NCBI RefSeq assembly: GCF_046036945.1
Contig: NZ_JBJQOQ010000015.1
Span: 58,733-122,732 of the forward strand
Direction: 5' to 3'
DNA: 64,000 bases
Source: Brevibacillus_C sp046036945
Lineage (GTDB): Bacteria > Bacillota > Bacilli > Brevibacillales > Brevibacillaceae
Each line of letters opens with the position of its first letter. Positions within the stretch are counted from its first letter, which is position 1. Below are positions 1 through 10,400 of this stretch, piece after piece. Below the pieces are notes generated by a model. It did not search any database, had not been told where the DNA came from, and was given only the letters and a program-made list of their open reading frames with translations. The position numbers and the translations under genes were made by a program.

Positions 1-3000
1 TCGACCGCCATCGGATTCGGCCCCTCAGGAGGATTGATCCAACGTACGCTGAGCAGTTCAAGGAGCTGTCCGTAGGTGAGCCGGCTGCGGCGCATGAATG
101 CGGCAACGGTAATCTGCGCAACACTTGCATCGAAGCCCCAATATATGGTCTGTTTCGCCACGGTACTCGCAGGTGTGGTGATGATTGTTGTCTCGTGGGT
201 CGACATGCCCCAGTACTCTCCGGCAATGCTAACATCGCTCGGCGTTGTCGGGACGACGTGAGCCAACCCCTGAAATTTCTCCATCAATTCCCATCTCTGC
301 ACCCCCAAATGCCGCAGGAATACGCGTACCTCTTCCTGCTGCAGGTGGAAGCTTACATCAAGCGGGTAATCGGCGGTCTTGAGGGTATCATATGCCTCTG
401 TCCTGACATGCTCGGGGAATGCCCGCAGTTCCTCAGCCGTTCTTGTTGTCTGGAAGTTAAAGTCGGGTGTCGGTGATGGAGCGGAGATGGCGTTTTCCAG
501 CACTTCGCATACCAGGTCGATGTAAGGGAGCGAGGTCTCGGTGTTCTCACAGTTGAGTTTGATATTTCCGATATCGGGGCGCCGGTCAAACAGTATGTCT
601 TTGACCGTCTTGCCTGCTATAGCCGAGTCGTGGCTGTCGAGATATTGCAGTACATCGGCCAAGTAGGCTGCGGGACTATATACCGATTGGCAATGGGAGC
701 AGTTGCAGTAGTCAAGCGAACCGAAAAGTGTTTCAAGAGTTGGAATGTCCAGGGGCGTCGGAAGCTCGTCGGGATGATACGTATAGTCGATAATGGCTTT
801 TGGATCGGCACGATGCATCTCAAAGCGGTATTCAGTTATGCGCTGCAGTACTTGCGCATACTGAAATTCTGCCATACTGTACACAGTAAGGGCCGTACGG
901 CGGTTAACCTGTCCAGTGGATGTCATGAGATCCAAGAACCGATCCTTGCCAAGGGATATAATCTGGGATGAATTGTGTATTTTTCGGTCAAGAAGTACCT
1001 TTCCCGTTGCAGCGGCAGGAGCAATACGGTGCACCCGCTGCATCACGCGCGCTTCAGTCAAAAGCTCCGGATCGGAAATTTGCCGTTCCGCAAAAAAAGC
1101 GTCCAGGTTTGTCTTGCGCAGGTCCAGATCAGGATGGTCGACAAGCATTTGCTGTATGTCCGATACGCGCGACAACGGGCTGTTGGCGCTGCGTGCCACA
1201 TAAGCAGCCAGCACATCTGCAGGAAACATTTGCTCACACTGACTGGCAAGTGTTGCCGCGTATGTCCGTATCCGTTCTTCCGGTGTATCGCCATCTGTGT
1301 TTGGAGGCACCTGTCCCCCGTTCTCTTTGATCAGATCAATGAATTGATCGGTCGTAAGTCTGGCCAGCGCACGTGCAGACGTAATATTCCGAACATTCGA
1401 ATCAGCAATTTTCTTCTTGAGCAGCGTTAGCATGGGGATGAAATTTTTCGTCAAATGCCCCAGGCTTGCTGCGGTTTCAAATTCTTTCACGGCGGCGGTG
1501 CCGCCGAATTTGCCAGGATTTTGTTTCAAATGATTCCAGAAATCTGTATCCATGTTTTTATATTGCAAAAAGGCATCGACTACGGCATCAGCGTGCGATT
1601 GGATCATGGGTGAGGCATCCATCAGTGCTTTCAAGCTTCCGTTGCCGATGAGAATTGGCTTTTCAAGGGCATATGATCGCTGCAGGGATGACAGAGCAGC
1701 GAGAATAGCTTCCTGCTGCCGGATTACGGCGATGGGAATCAGGTTCAACTCGATCGCATTCTTGAAAGCAGAAGCTTGCAGGCCGATGTCCATGAATACC
1801 AGACCGCTTTCGGTCAATTCAACCAGATGTTCGATAAGTTCCCATTCTTCGGTGCTCCGAAGCAGATCTCCGGGAAGGCCAGGCGGCAAATTTTGCCCGA
1901 TAAAAGCGTAGCACACTTCCGGTCCTAATATGTCATGTCCAATTTCGGCAGAAACGAGATAGGCAAGTACAAGACGCATCACGTCCTCCGGGGAAAGCCC
2001 CGCCATCATTGCCGTCTGACTGATTTGCCTGTTCTCTCCCATCTCGACCAATTTGGCAATCACGCCTCCTCCGATCACCTTCTGAACGGCCGCCGTCCTT
2101 TCCTCGAACACGGATTTGCCGCGATACGGAAAATTCCCTAGCGTAAAGTTGGCCCAGGAAATCAAGGGTGGATTGGTTATCTGCCGGCTGCCGATCTCCC
2201 GTTTGTCGGCTTCGATCGCCTTGACAAGCAGCGAGAACCCCGACTGTACCTTCCCGGTGTACGGATCGCACGGTGCTTCATATGGAATGTCATAGAAGCC
2301 GTTTCTGGACGTCTGTCGTTCAGCCAGAAAAACCGGTTCGCCAACAATCGGCTTTACCCAAATTTGCACCTTGATGCCGGGCATGCCTACCCACAGTTCA
2401 TCACGTACCGAGCCGCGAATACGGCAGGGATACATATTGTTGAAAGCCTGAGGATTGACCTGCCGTATATCGCTGTTGAGTGCAGCCATGGTTTCACCTT
2501 CGACCTTACCGGTTACGGGCAGAGACCGGCTGCGCTGGAACTGCAGCACCGCTTCTCTCGTCGATTTGCCGAACTGCTGATTTTTGTATTCTGTCTCATC
2601 AATCGGGTAGCCCAGGTGCGATAAGGCTGTTTGTAAGTCATTGACGTGAGGGCCCCACATGTTCAGCCGGACCACTTTCTTGATCGGTTTCAGTTCTGTC
2701 GCCTGAACAGACTTCATCTTGTTGATCGGTTTTGGAATACTTGCTGCTAACGAGACAAGGAGGTCGTAGGTTTCAGGAGTCAGTTCGCCTGTGACTGGCA
2801 ACCCGTATTTTTTCTGGACGGCTTTCATGGCCGATTGCATGGTAGGTCCAATCTTCTTCTCCTTCAATTCGCCTTGATCCACCGTCACATCTTTGATCTT
2901 GGCAATATTCAATGCGCGAAGCAGGGTACGCTGAAGCTGGCCTACTTGCGACTTGGATGAAAAGCGTACCTTGATCGCCTCTGTGCGGAGCTTTGTAATG

Positions 3001-3437
3001 GTGTCTTCGGAAATCCGGCCGTCTGGCAGCAGTCCGGCTAGTTTCTGAAATTGTATAAGTCCTTCTTTGGTGCTGGGGTCGAATGCCCTGTTCTTGATTT
3101 CTTCCGAATCTATCTGCAGTCCGACAAGCTGCAGCAACTGCTGCAAGCGCTGCGTCCTCGTTTTGCTCCTGACCACAAAGTCGTGTATAAGCTCCGAATT
3201 CAGCTTATCCACGGTCGCTTGCGTGAGTTTGCCGTCGGCCGGCAGGCCCGAGCGTTCCTGAAAAGCTTTGATTCCCGCCGCGGTAGACTCCCCCATCTCT
3301 TTGCGTGCAAGTTCGCCCGGCGAGATGTCGATCTCTAACGCCTGAAGAGCAGACTGAATATCACCGATCGATTTGCTGTCCTGTTCTCGCACACTGATTT
3401 TCGGCGGTATCTTGATGTGCCCGAATTGGTATATCAT
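1..3437 (-). CDS. Tc toxin subunit A-like protein, 3' end outside window
   Basis: Open frame of 1145 codons without a stop that runs off the left edge. The ATG at 3437 has an AAAGGA ribosome site about 10 bases upstream. The first ~320 residues hold four repeats of peptidoglycan-binding type (around 20-80, 90-150, 155-225, 250-315), each ending in a form of FQ...GLPxxGKLT. A transthyretin/carboxypeptidase-regulatory-like sandwich follows near 335-385. Around residue 908 is YCNCSHCQSVYSPAAYLADV, the cysteine-rich signature of Tc toxin A subunits (VRP1/SpvA-like region). Known TcA proteins form the receptor-binding, pore-forming injection channel; the beta-rich pore part would lie beyond the window. 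It is third in a minus-strand cluster after the TcB/C gene and an FGE-like gene. Family call firm; target and receptor unknown. Confidence 0.85.
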   Translation of the reverse strand, partial: MIYQFGHIKIPPKISVREQDSKSIGDIQSALQALEIDISPGELARKEMGESTAAGIKAFQERSGLPADGKLTQATVDKLNSELIHDFVVRSKTRTQRLQQLLQLVGLQIDSEEIKNRAFDPSTKEGLIQFQKLAGLLPDGRISEDTITKLRTEAIKVRFSSKSQVGQLQRTLLRALNIAKIKDVTVDQGELKEKKIGPTMQSAMKAVQKKYGLPVTGELTPETYDLLVSLAASIPKPINKMKSVQATELKPIKKVVRLNMWGPHVNDLQTALSHLGYPIDETEYKNQQFGKSTREAVLQFQRSRSLPVTGKVEGETMAALNSDIRQVNPQAFNNMYPCRIRGSVRDELWVGMPGIKVQIWVKPIVGEPVFLAERQTSRNGFYDIPYEAPCDPYTGKVQSGFSLLVKAIEADKREIGSRQITNPPLISWANFTLGNFPYRGKSVFEERTAAVQKVIGGGVIAKLVEMGENRQISQTAMMAGLSPEDVMRLVLAYLVSAEIGHDILGPEVCYAFIGQNLPPGLPGDLLRSTEEWELIEHLVELTESGLVFMDIGLQASAFKNAIELNLIPIAVIRQQEAILAALSSLQRSYALEKPILIGNGSLKALMDASPMIQSHADAVVDAFLQYKNMDTDFWNHLKQNPGKFGGTAAVKEFETAASLGHLTKNFIPMLTLLKKKIADSNVRNITSARALARLTTDQFIDLIKENGGQVPPNTDGDTPEERIRTYAATLASQCEQMFPADVLAAYVARSANSPLSRVSDIQQMLVDHPDLDLRKTNLDAFFAERQISDPELLTEARVMQRVHRIAPAAATGKVLLDRKIHNSSQIISLGKDRFLDLMTSTGQVNRRTALTVYSMAEFQYAQVLQRITEYRFEMHRADPKAIIDYTYHPDELPTPLDIPTLETLFGSLDYCNCSHCQSVYSPAAYLADVLQYLDSHDSAIAGKTVKDILFDRRPDIGNIKLNCENTETSLPYIDLVCEVLENAISAPSPTPDFNFQTTRTAEELRAFPEHVRTEAYDTLKTADYPLDVSFHLQQEEVRVFLRHLGVQRWELMEKFQGLAHVVPTTPSDVSIAGEYWGMSTHETTIITTPASTVAKQTIYWGFDASVAQITVAAFMRRSRLTYGQLLELLSVRWINPPEGPNPMAV

Positions 3438-3572
3438 TCGCAGCCATTCCTTTCGCTTCGCTCAAGGCATATTAGGTTTGCTTTGAGCAAAAATTTTTTA
3501 TTCTAAGCACATAGGGATACCAGTTAAACAACAAATCACGCGGAAATGAGCGGGCTGCTCCTACTGCTTGAA

Positions 3573-3645
3573 TTTTCGGTTCCCACGGTCAGGGAATTTC
3601 AAACAAAATTGGGGCAAAAACCCTTTCCCTGACCGGGAAAATTGA
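3573..3645 (-). other. hairpin between fge-like gene and tcA-like gene
   Basis: Perfect 9-base arms (GGTCAGGGA at 3587-3595 and TCCCTGACC at 3626-3634), extended by imperfect AATTTTC-type flanks. It lies in the 212-base gap between the stop of the FGE-like gene and the tcA-like ATG. No T tract follows on the minus strand, so an mRNA-stabilising or attenuating hairpin is likelier than a terminator. The rest of the gap shows nothing else. Confidence 0.4.
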
Positions 3646-3649
3646 CTGT

Positions 3650-4465
3650 TTAAGAATCCGGGAGATTCCTTACGAATCGAAAACCGCATTCCCCATCCGG
3701 AAGATCGGTTGAGGGGCAGCGCATCGCGGACATGCACCAGACCCATTCCTGGTCTTGCCATGGCCAGAAATAAGCGCCGCCGCCGCGAACAACCCTGGGT
3801 CCGTCATTCGATTTGCCCAAGTCGGGTTCATAGGAATCAGTGAAAACATCCGAGCACCATTCTCCTATAAACAGACCGTACATGCCGAACCCGTTGGCAC
3901 GCCCATATCCCGCAGAAAAATCAAAGGTCAGCCATTCGGCAAGCTCGGATTCTTCCGGCAAGCGATCCCCGAAAGTGAACAAGGTCTCAGTCCCTGCTCT
4001 GCAGGCGTATTCCCATTGTGCTTCCGAAGGCAGGGTCATCCCATATCGATGTGCATGTTTGCGGGCGGTATCAAAGCTAACGTACGCGGCGGCGTTCGGA
4101 TAATTCCCTGTTTCTCCTCCGAGCTCTCTTGTCAAGACGGGACGTTCCCCCATCAGGAACGGAGAGATCTTGATCAGCCGAACTGGCCTCATTTCCCCAA
4201 TATTGGCCGGGAAGGGGTTGCAGAGCTTCCGTGCAGCGGCTTCTTCTCCTTCTGACAAGCCCATGCGGAACTGACCGCCTGGGATATACCGGAACCGCTG
4301 TCCGGACGGTTCATGGATAAATGCCGGCGGCCAGGATGTTGTTCCAGGCTGATTGTCGGGCATAAATTCGCCGCCGAAAGCGGAAGCGATTTGCTTGTGG
4401 ATGTGCTCTGTGTCGATCCGTTCCATTTGAAAGCCAAGTCGTTTGCTATTTTGCTCCATCATCAT
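3650..4465 (-). CDS. formylglycine-generating-enzyme (SUMF1/FGE-sulfatase) family protein
   Basis: 271 residues. The ATG at 4465 overlaps the stop of the upstream toxin gene (ATGA), with GGAGGT just upstream; two more ATGs follow directly. The longer frame begins at TTG 4477 and is less likely. FGE-fold motifs seen: FRMG in the N-terminal part, LPSEAQWEYACRAGT in the middle, GEWCSD, VVRGGG, and GFRFV near the C-terminus. Cysteines lie in the region (CMSAMRC) where true FGEs keep their copper-binding pair, but with spacing C-x5-C rather than C-x4-C. Family members oxidise cysteine in sulfatases or form C-S bonds (EgtB), and many are non-catalytic. No sulfatase gene is nearby. Its coupling to the toxin gene suggests a toxin-modifying, chaperone or immunity role, which is inference. 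Confidence 0.75.
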   Translation of the reverse strand: MMMEQNSKRLGFQMERIDTEHIHKQIASAFGGEFMPDNQPGTTSWPPAFIHEPSGQRFRYIPGGQFRMGLSEGEEAAARKLCNPFPANIGEMRPVRLIKISPFLMGERPVLTRELGGETGNYPNAAAYVSFDTARKHAHRYGMTLPSEAQWEYACRAGTETLFTFGDRLPEESELAEWLTFDFSAGYGRANGFGMYGLFIGEWCSDVFTDSYEPDLGKSNDGPRVVRGGGAYFWPWQDQEWVWCMSAMRCPSTDLPDGECGFRFVRNLPDS

Positions 4466-7400
4466 GGATACCTCCAAGTTTGCCCTGTCAACGTATTTTG
4501 ATATATGATCTTAACGCCGTATTTCTCCGCGAATGCCTGCATGGCCGACGCGCAGCCTCTGCCGCCGGGGTCGCACGGCGGTTTCGTACCCCGTATTGTG
4601 ATAATTTCGCCGGGCTTCACTTGTCCGCCAAGCTGTTCCAAAATTTTGCGCTCCGTATGGACGGAAAGCTGTTCATCCCACGACAGACGCCTTCCCGGCG
4701 GAGTATCCGAACCGCTCGTTTCGTTGCCGCGGGTAATAAAGCGTCCTTCTGAATCCCGATGCTCCCAATCCGCATGGTGGCGGGACATCATGACACCTGC
4801 GCCCATCCCCGTTCCAGATGCCCCTACCGCTGTGGTCGTACTGACCCCGGATACGGCCGAAGGAGCAACAGAGATGGCATTTCCGAGTGAAGCGCCGTTA
4901 GCTGTGGCAAACTGACCCATACCCATGGTTTCGATGGCTGCCCCTGCACGGTTGATCGAATTTCCAATCTGCCCTCCGACCGAGCTGCCCACGCTTGCGA
5001 CGGATTTGGCGATCCCGCCCCCCATAATAGAACCGATTCCCATGCCCAGGTTATAGTTGGCTTCTTCTTCGGATATCGGGTTATCCCAGATATCGCGCTG
5101 GCGAATCGATTGCACCGTATTGTAGGCCGTCGCTGCCATTCCGGCATATCCGACAACGGTCAATCCCGTGCCGATGACCGTAGAAGAGGCAATTGCCGCG
5201 GATGCAGCAGGGGCAATCGCCGCCAATGCAGCGCCGCCCGTAGCGACGATCGCCACGACCGCTACGGTGATGGCAAGCCCGACCACCACTCCTCGAAAAA
5301 AACTGCTGGTGAAGAAACTTCTGCCTCCTTCTCCTCCTCCGCTGCCTTCACCGGAGCCTTCACCGGAGCCTTGGCCTTGACCATCTCCCGACCCATGATC
5401 TGACGGATTGCCGTCCGTTTCACTTCCGGCCCCTTGTTCACCGCCCCCCTCTGTCGAATCCCCCGGAGAATCGCCTGCTGCTTGACCGGAACCGTCGGGC
5501 GGACCTCTTTCCACGATTCGCCATTTATCTACTTGCCAGCCGTCGGGCCCGAACTTCGGGGTGCCCTCATACTCGATGTTATGATCCGTCGCCCATCTCT
5601 GGAATTCCGGAAGCGTATCGACAGGTCCACCATCATCGCCGCCGGTGCTCAAACTGTCCCAAACTTGATAGTCCGTCCGCCATTCCTGCCTTCCATCAGG
5701 ATCACGAAACATAATCGGATTATTGGTGCAGTACCGGAACAGATTGAGGCCTCCCGCGAACCCGGCGGGATCACCGGACGACCATCTTCCCAACCATGCG
5801 CAGTAATACCTTGCTCCGAAACAGTACAAGCCCGTTTCATCATCCCGCTCTTTGCCGCTGAAGCGGTAGCGCTTCAAACTCAGATCGAATCCTGGTTTGG
5901 CCGAGCGATACGCGGAGGTGCCATATGGATGAAATTCCTCATAAGAGACAACGGATCCGTTCCCGTCGGTCTCCAGTACGGCCGATCCGAGGTGGTTGCT
6001 GTACGTATACCGGATCAACGGTACGTTAAGGGGATTATCCGGGTCTTTGTTGTTATCGTCCCGTGTTTTGATATCCACCTGGGCAATCCGCTCACCGTTG
6101 TCATCGATGTGCAAGGTGTATCGTTCGAAATGCGGATCCGTACTGCCGCTTTTACGCTCGCGCAATATTTCCACCGCGCCGAAATAGATGCGTTCGGATC
6201 GGCTGCCGCCCTGCCGCTCGATCACCTTCCGGATGCGCTGCCCTTCCGTATCGTAGACGTAATAAACCGTGCCTCCTCCCCCGAGATCCGCACGCCGAAA
6301 TTGATCCAAAAAATCCCAATTCATCTCTGTTACATGCGGCATCCGGGTCATATTGCCGTACACATCATATGCATAAATCCCACTGTAAGGCCCAGCGTCC
6401 GGATCACCCGGCATGGCGGTCTTGGTCAGCCGGTTCGTACGATCGTTCGGGTCGCTCTCATAGGCATACCGGTAATAGCGGGTCCATCCGTTGCCGCTGC
6501 CGTTGTGGGCTTTGTAGTGGTGGCGCATGACAGTGATGTTGCCCAGCAGGTCGTACTCGTATATTTCGATGTATGTTCGTACCGCTCCAGCATTATTGTT
6601 GTGCGGAAGCTGCGGGACGTAATCAAGATCCGCGTCGGTGCGAATGGCGTTGTTTACATCCCCCGCATGCTCCCGGCCAGTCGCGCGGATCAGCTGATAT
6701 TTCGCATCGTAGGCGAATAAGCTTTCCGGTTTGACGACCGTATTATTGAAAAAGTATGTTTGCTGTGCTTCATCGCGGATCTGTGTGATATTGCCAACAG
6801 GATCGTACGTATAGTGCAGCTTTTGGAGCGCCTTCACATCCGCATCATCGCCGGATTTGACGGTGAGCAGATCGGTGAGACGGAAATTTTTCGCGTCATA
6901 GAAATACCGGCTGATCACGTTATTTCCTTTGCGGACGTACTGGCGAAGTCCCTTGGCATCAAAGTCCTGATCGGCCAGAAATTCGACGAAGTTGCCCTGA
7001 CCTCGTATTTTCACGTTCAACTTGACCAGATAATTGGCCTCGTTGTAGGTTGGCACGAATATGGTTCTGTCGGGAAGGATCGCACGGATCGGCCGGTTGA
7101 GGGCGTCGTATTCTGTCGCGGTGACAAAAACCTCGTCACTCTCCAGCTCGGCTTCGGCGGCAGAATGCACGGCCCAATAATCGGGTTGTTCCGCCAGCAC
7201 CTGCCAGTCGGGACAGATCTGGTAACTTTTGGCTAATATGCGTTCCACCCGCAACGTGTTCCCTTTAAAATCTACTTCCGCGACACATACCATCCCGGTT
7301 GGATCGAATATTTGATGGGCGACACCGTTCAAGTTAAGGCGATAGGCGTCCGGATGCCGATCCCCATATACGATATAATTGAACAAAATCTCGGACTGCC

Positions 7401-10400
7401 CGGCTTCCTGTACGAAGATTGAAAGCAGCCGCTGCAGCGGGTCGTATTCGGTTCGAAATTGCCGGCCGTATTCATCCCATGTTTTAACGATTGCGCCCGA
7501 GATATTTTGGAACGTCCAGCGCCGCCCTTTTTCGGCGCTTTCGCCATATACGTTAGCACCGGTCATGCTGACGAAACCGCTGGATACCTCCCGGTTGGAC
7601 TGATCGAACAGCTTGGAGAAGCGACCGGTTGTATCGCTCTGTGAGCGCACCGATGCCGTTATACCTCCGCCATAGTCGGTGACAGCACAGACGGATCGTC
7701 CGAGACTGTCGAAATGCACGGTGCCGGGGGTATCGGCATGGCGGGCTGCCAGCCATGCCGCCCTAGCTTCGGGATCGTGCAGCGGTTCGGAATCGGCCTC
7801 AGGATCCGGTTCACCCCTGTCAGTGTACCATCCGCTTTCTTTAACCGTATCGTTGGCATCGTACGTTTGCTTCTTCCAAGGTTCAAACACTGTCCGGGTG
7901 AAGGTTCCGTCTGGAAGCACGGTTCGGATATTTCGGCCTAATGCATCGTAATAATAAATCGGGGTAACACCAGTTTCACGAAGGGATTTAACATCTTCGT
8001 ATTCGAACGTGGTGCTGAAATATGGTTCGTATTGCTTGACGGGGTTGCCCTTGTTGTTTAAAACGATACGGCCGTTGCCCACCCAGCGCGCAGTTGTCTC
8101 AACCTCCGACACGGTCCCATCCGGATTCGCCTCCCGTGCTATGCCTGGATTCACCTGGGATTTGACCATGGCCACGCCGCCACTTCCGTTCCAGTATGCA
8201 TAGCTTTCTTGCCAGCGGGAATCGGAAGTTCCGTGCTTTTCGCGGGAGAGAATCCGCACGTAAGTCGGCTTGCCGTTCAACTGCCAATTGAACAGGTCGT
8301 ATTCCATTCGCACCGACGGATCGTCAAGGCTGTCTCCTTCTTTGCCCCCCTTCTTGCCCATGACTGCTGACGAGATGACCATCCCGAGCGCATCGGTCTC
8401 CACCGCAGAACGGTTTCCGTTGGCATCCGTAATTAGGGACGGCCCCAATATGCGGTAATCGTTCTTCACCGTCATCACATTCCAGGATGCCTGCTTGATC
8501 TGCACGCGTTCTGTCAGTAGATCGTACGGATCCGGCGTCATGATCGTCTCCACGCCCATGGGGCTTCTGATGCCGACGGGCATGTAAAAATGCGCGGCGG
8601 AATTGTCCGCAAATACGGCTGTTTCTGACGGGATCCACCAATTGTCGTCCCCATCGAAATGGACATACCCCGCAGCGGAAAACTCAGCATCCGTCACCTT
8701 ATCCGCATAATAAAGTTGGATAATCGATGGTGTAAGAGCCAATTGATAGCTTTGATACATCAAGCCAAGCGAATCGCACTGACCGAGCGGCAGCGGCCTC
8801 AAGCCGTTGTCAAGGTACAAGGTTCGACTGCAGGATAGCAACCGCTTCTGCGGAACCGTTTCGTCTGCTAAGGTTTCATACGCGATTTTGGAAGTGCCTT
8901 CAATCTTCAGACGGATTTCTTCAAACCCGAACAGATCGGAATCGGATGATACACCGGTAATCTCATAGCTTCTGGACGCGAAAGGAACGCGCGACCGATA
9001 GGCGGATACCGGATGGCTGTACGCTGCTTCCGAGGTGTAGTCGGTTTCTGAATAGGTGATTACCATCTTTTGTTGATCGCGAGTGACTTCTGGCGGAAGG
9101 TCGGTGTCAACCAATTGACGGCCATACACAACCGTACATGATTTCCATACGTTGGCGTACTCATCCACTTCGAGCTGCAGACTGTGCGAGATGCGGGGGT
9201 CATGCGGGTTCCGGTCATAACCGATTGTCAGGGATTCCCGTGCTACTGGCAGGAATACGGCATGTTTGCACGTGCCGAGCGGTTGGATTCGCCTGATCTC
9301 GTAGGTGTTCTCTACGACGCTGTACGGATGCTTTTCCCGCTCCGACCCGTCGAAACTGTATATTTCCCGGCGGAGCGGCAATCCTTTCATGCTGCGAAGG
9401 CACTCCAGCCATTCGCGGTCGCTCATTTTTTCAGGCAGTACCACCTCGGGAAGATGCTGTGTTCCCTGATAATACTCGCTGTGGAATGGGTGTAAAATGC
9501 CGTTTTGGCCAAGTAGCATGCCGGTGTGAAACCAGGTACGGGTGGTGACCGGTGATTGATACAGTTCCGGCGCAGATTCCTGGCTCCCATCAAACCGCTG
9601 GACGCCAGCCGCATAGTCTTCGTACGCTTCCGTATCCCACTGTTCGACCATTCCGAAGCCGCGGAATTCCCGCTCCTCTCCATCAAAGCAGCCATGATGG
9701 TACGCATAGCGGGTGACGAATCGGCTGTGGCTGACATGGTCATAAGTCTCGATCTGTTCCACCACATGAACAGGAAACGGGATACGAGTCAACCAAGGCC
9801 TGCCTGCTATACGGTCTGCGAGATAGAACTTGGTGGAAGGCGCATACTGGATGCGGGTCTCTGCACCCATGTTATTGACGACGCGGATGAGCAGATGGGG
9901 CTTCTGCCCGCCCATTAGATCCACAAAACGCATCTGCAGCCCGCTGTCACCCGGTAAGGGAGACGACCAGACCAGACAGGCCGTGGCGTTGCCCCGCAGA
10001 TCGACTGCCGCGATAACCGCGAGATCGTCCACGTGCGGGAACACATCCAGCATTTTCGCATCGCTCCAACGATTGCCGGATTGGTTGAAGTAGAGGCGAA
10101 CCCCGTCGCCGTGTAAATAGATGATGTCGGTTGTCCCCGTACCGTCAATATCGGCGAGCCGAATGCGTTTTTGCTCGAATTGATCCGGTGCATCGAATAC
10201 AGGAGAAGCATCCATCGTTACCATGGAACCGAATCGGCCATGTCCCAGGTTGGGCCAATAGCAAATTTCACCGTTGCGAATCCGCACAAGGTCATTCAGG
10301 CCGTCGCCCGACATATCAGCGAGATAGACGGACTCCGACCCGTCCGCGAATACAAGTCGCGGCCCTTGTTCCTCATCCAGCGCTTGCGAAATGCGGCGTG

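Noticed and set aside
1..3437. Apparent gene desert with only short frames
   Set aside because: It is one long minus-strand frame that leaves the window, checked codon by codon at several points.
3650..4465. FGE-like protein as a true sulfatase activator
   Set aside because: No sulfatase gene in the window, and the cysteine spacing differs from canonical FGE.
5434..6720. 428-codon plus-strand open frame
   Set aside because: Antisense shadow of the RHS part of the toxin gene; no ribosome site and no recognisable domain.
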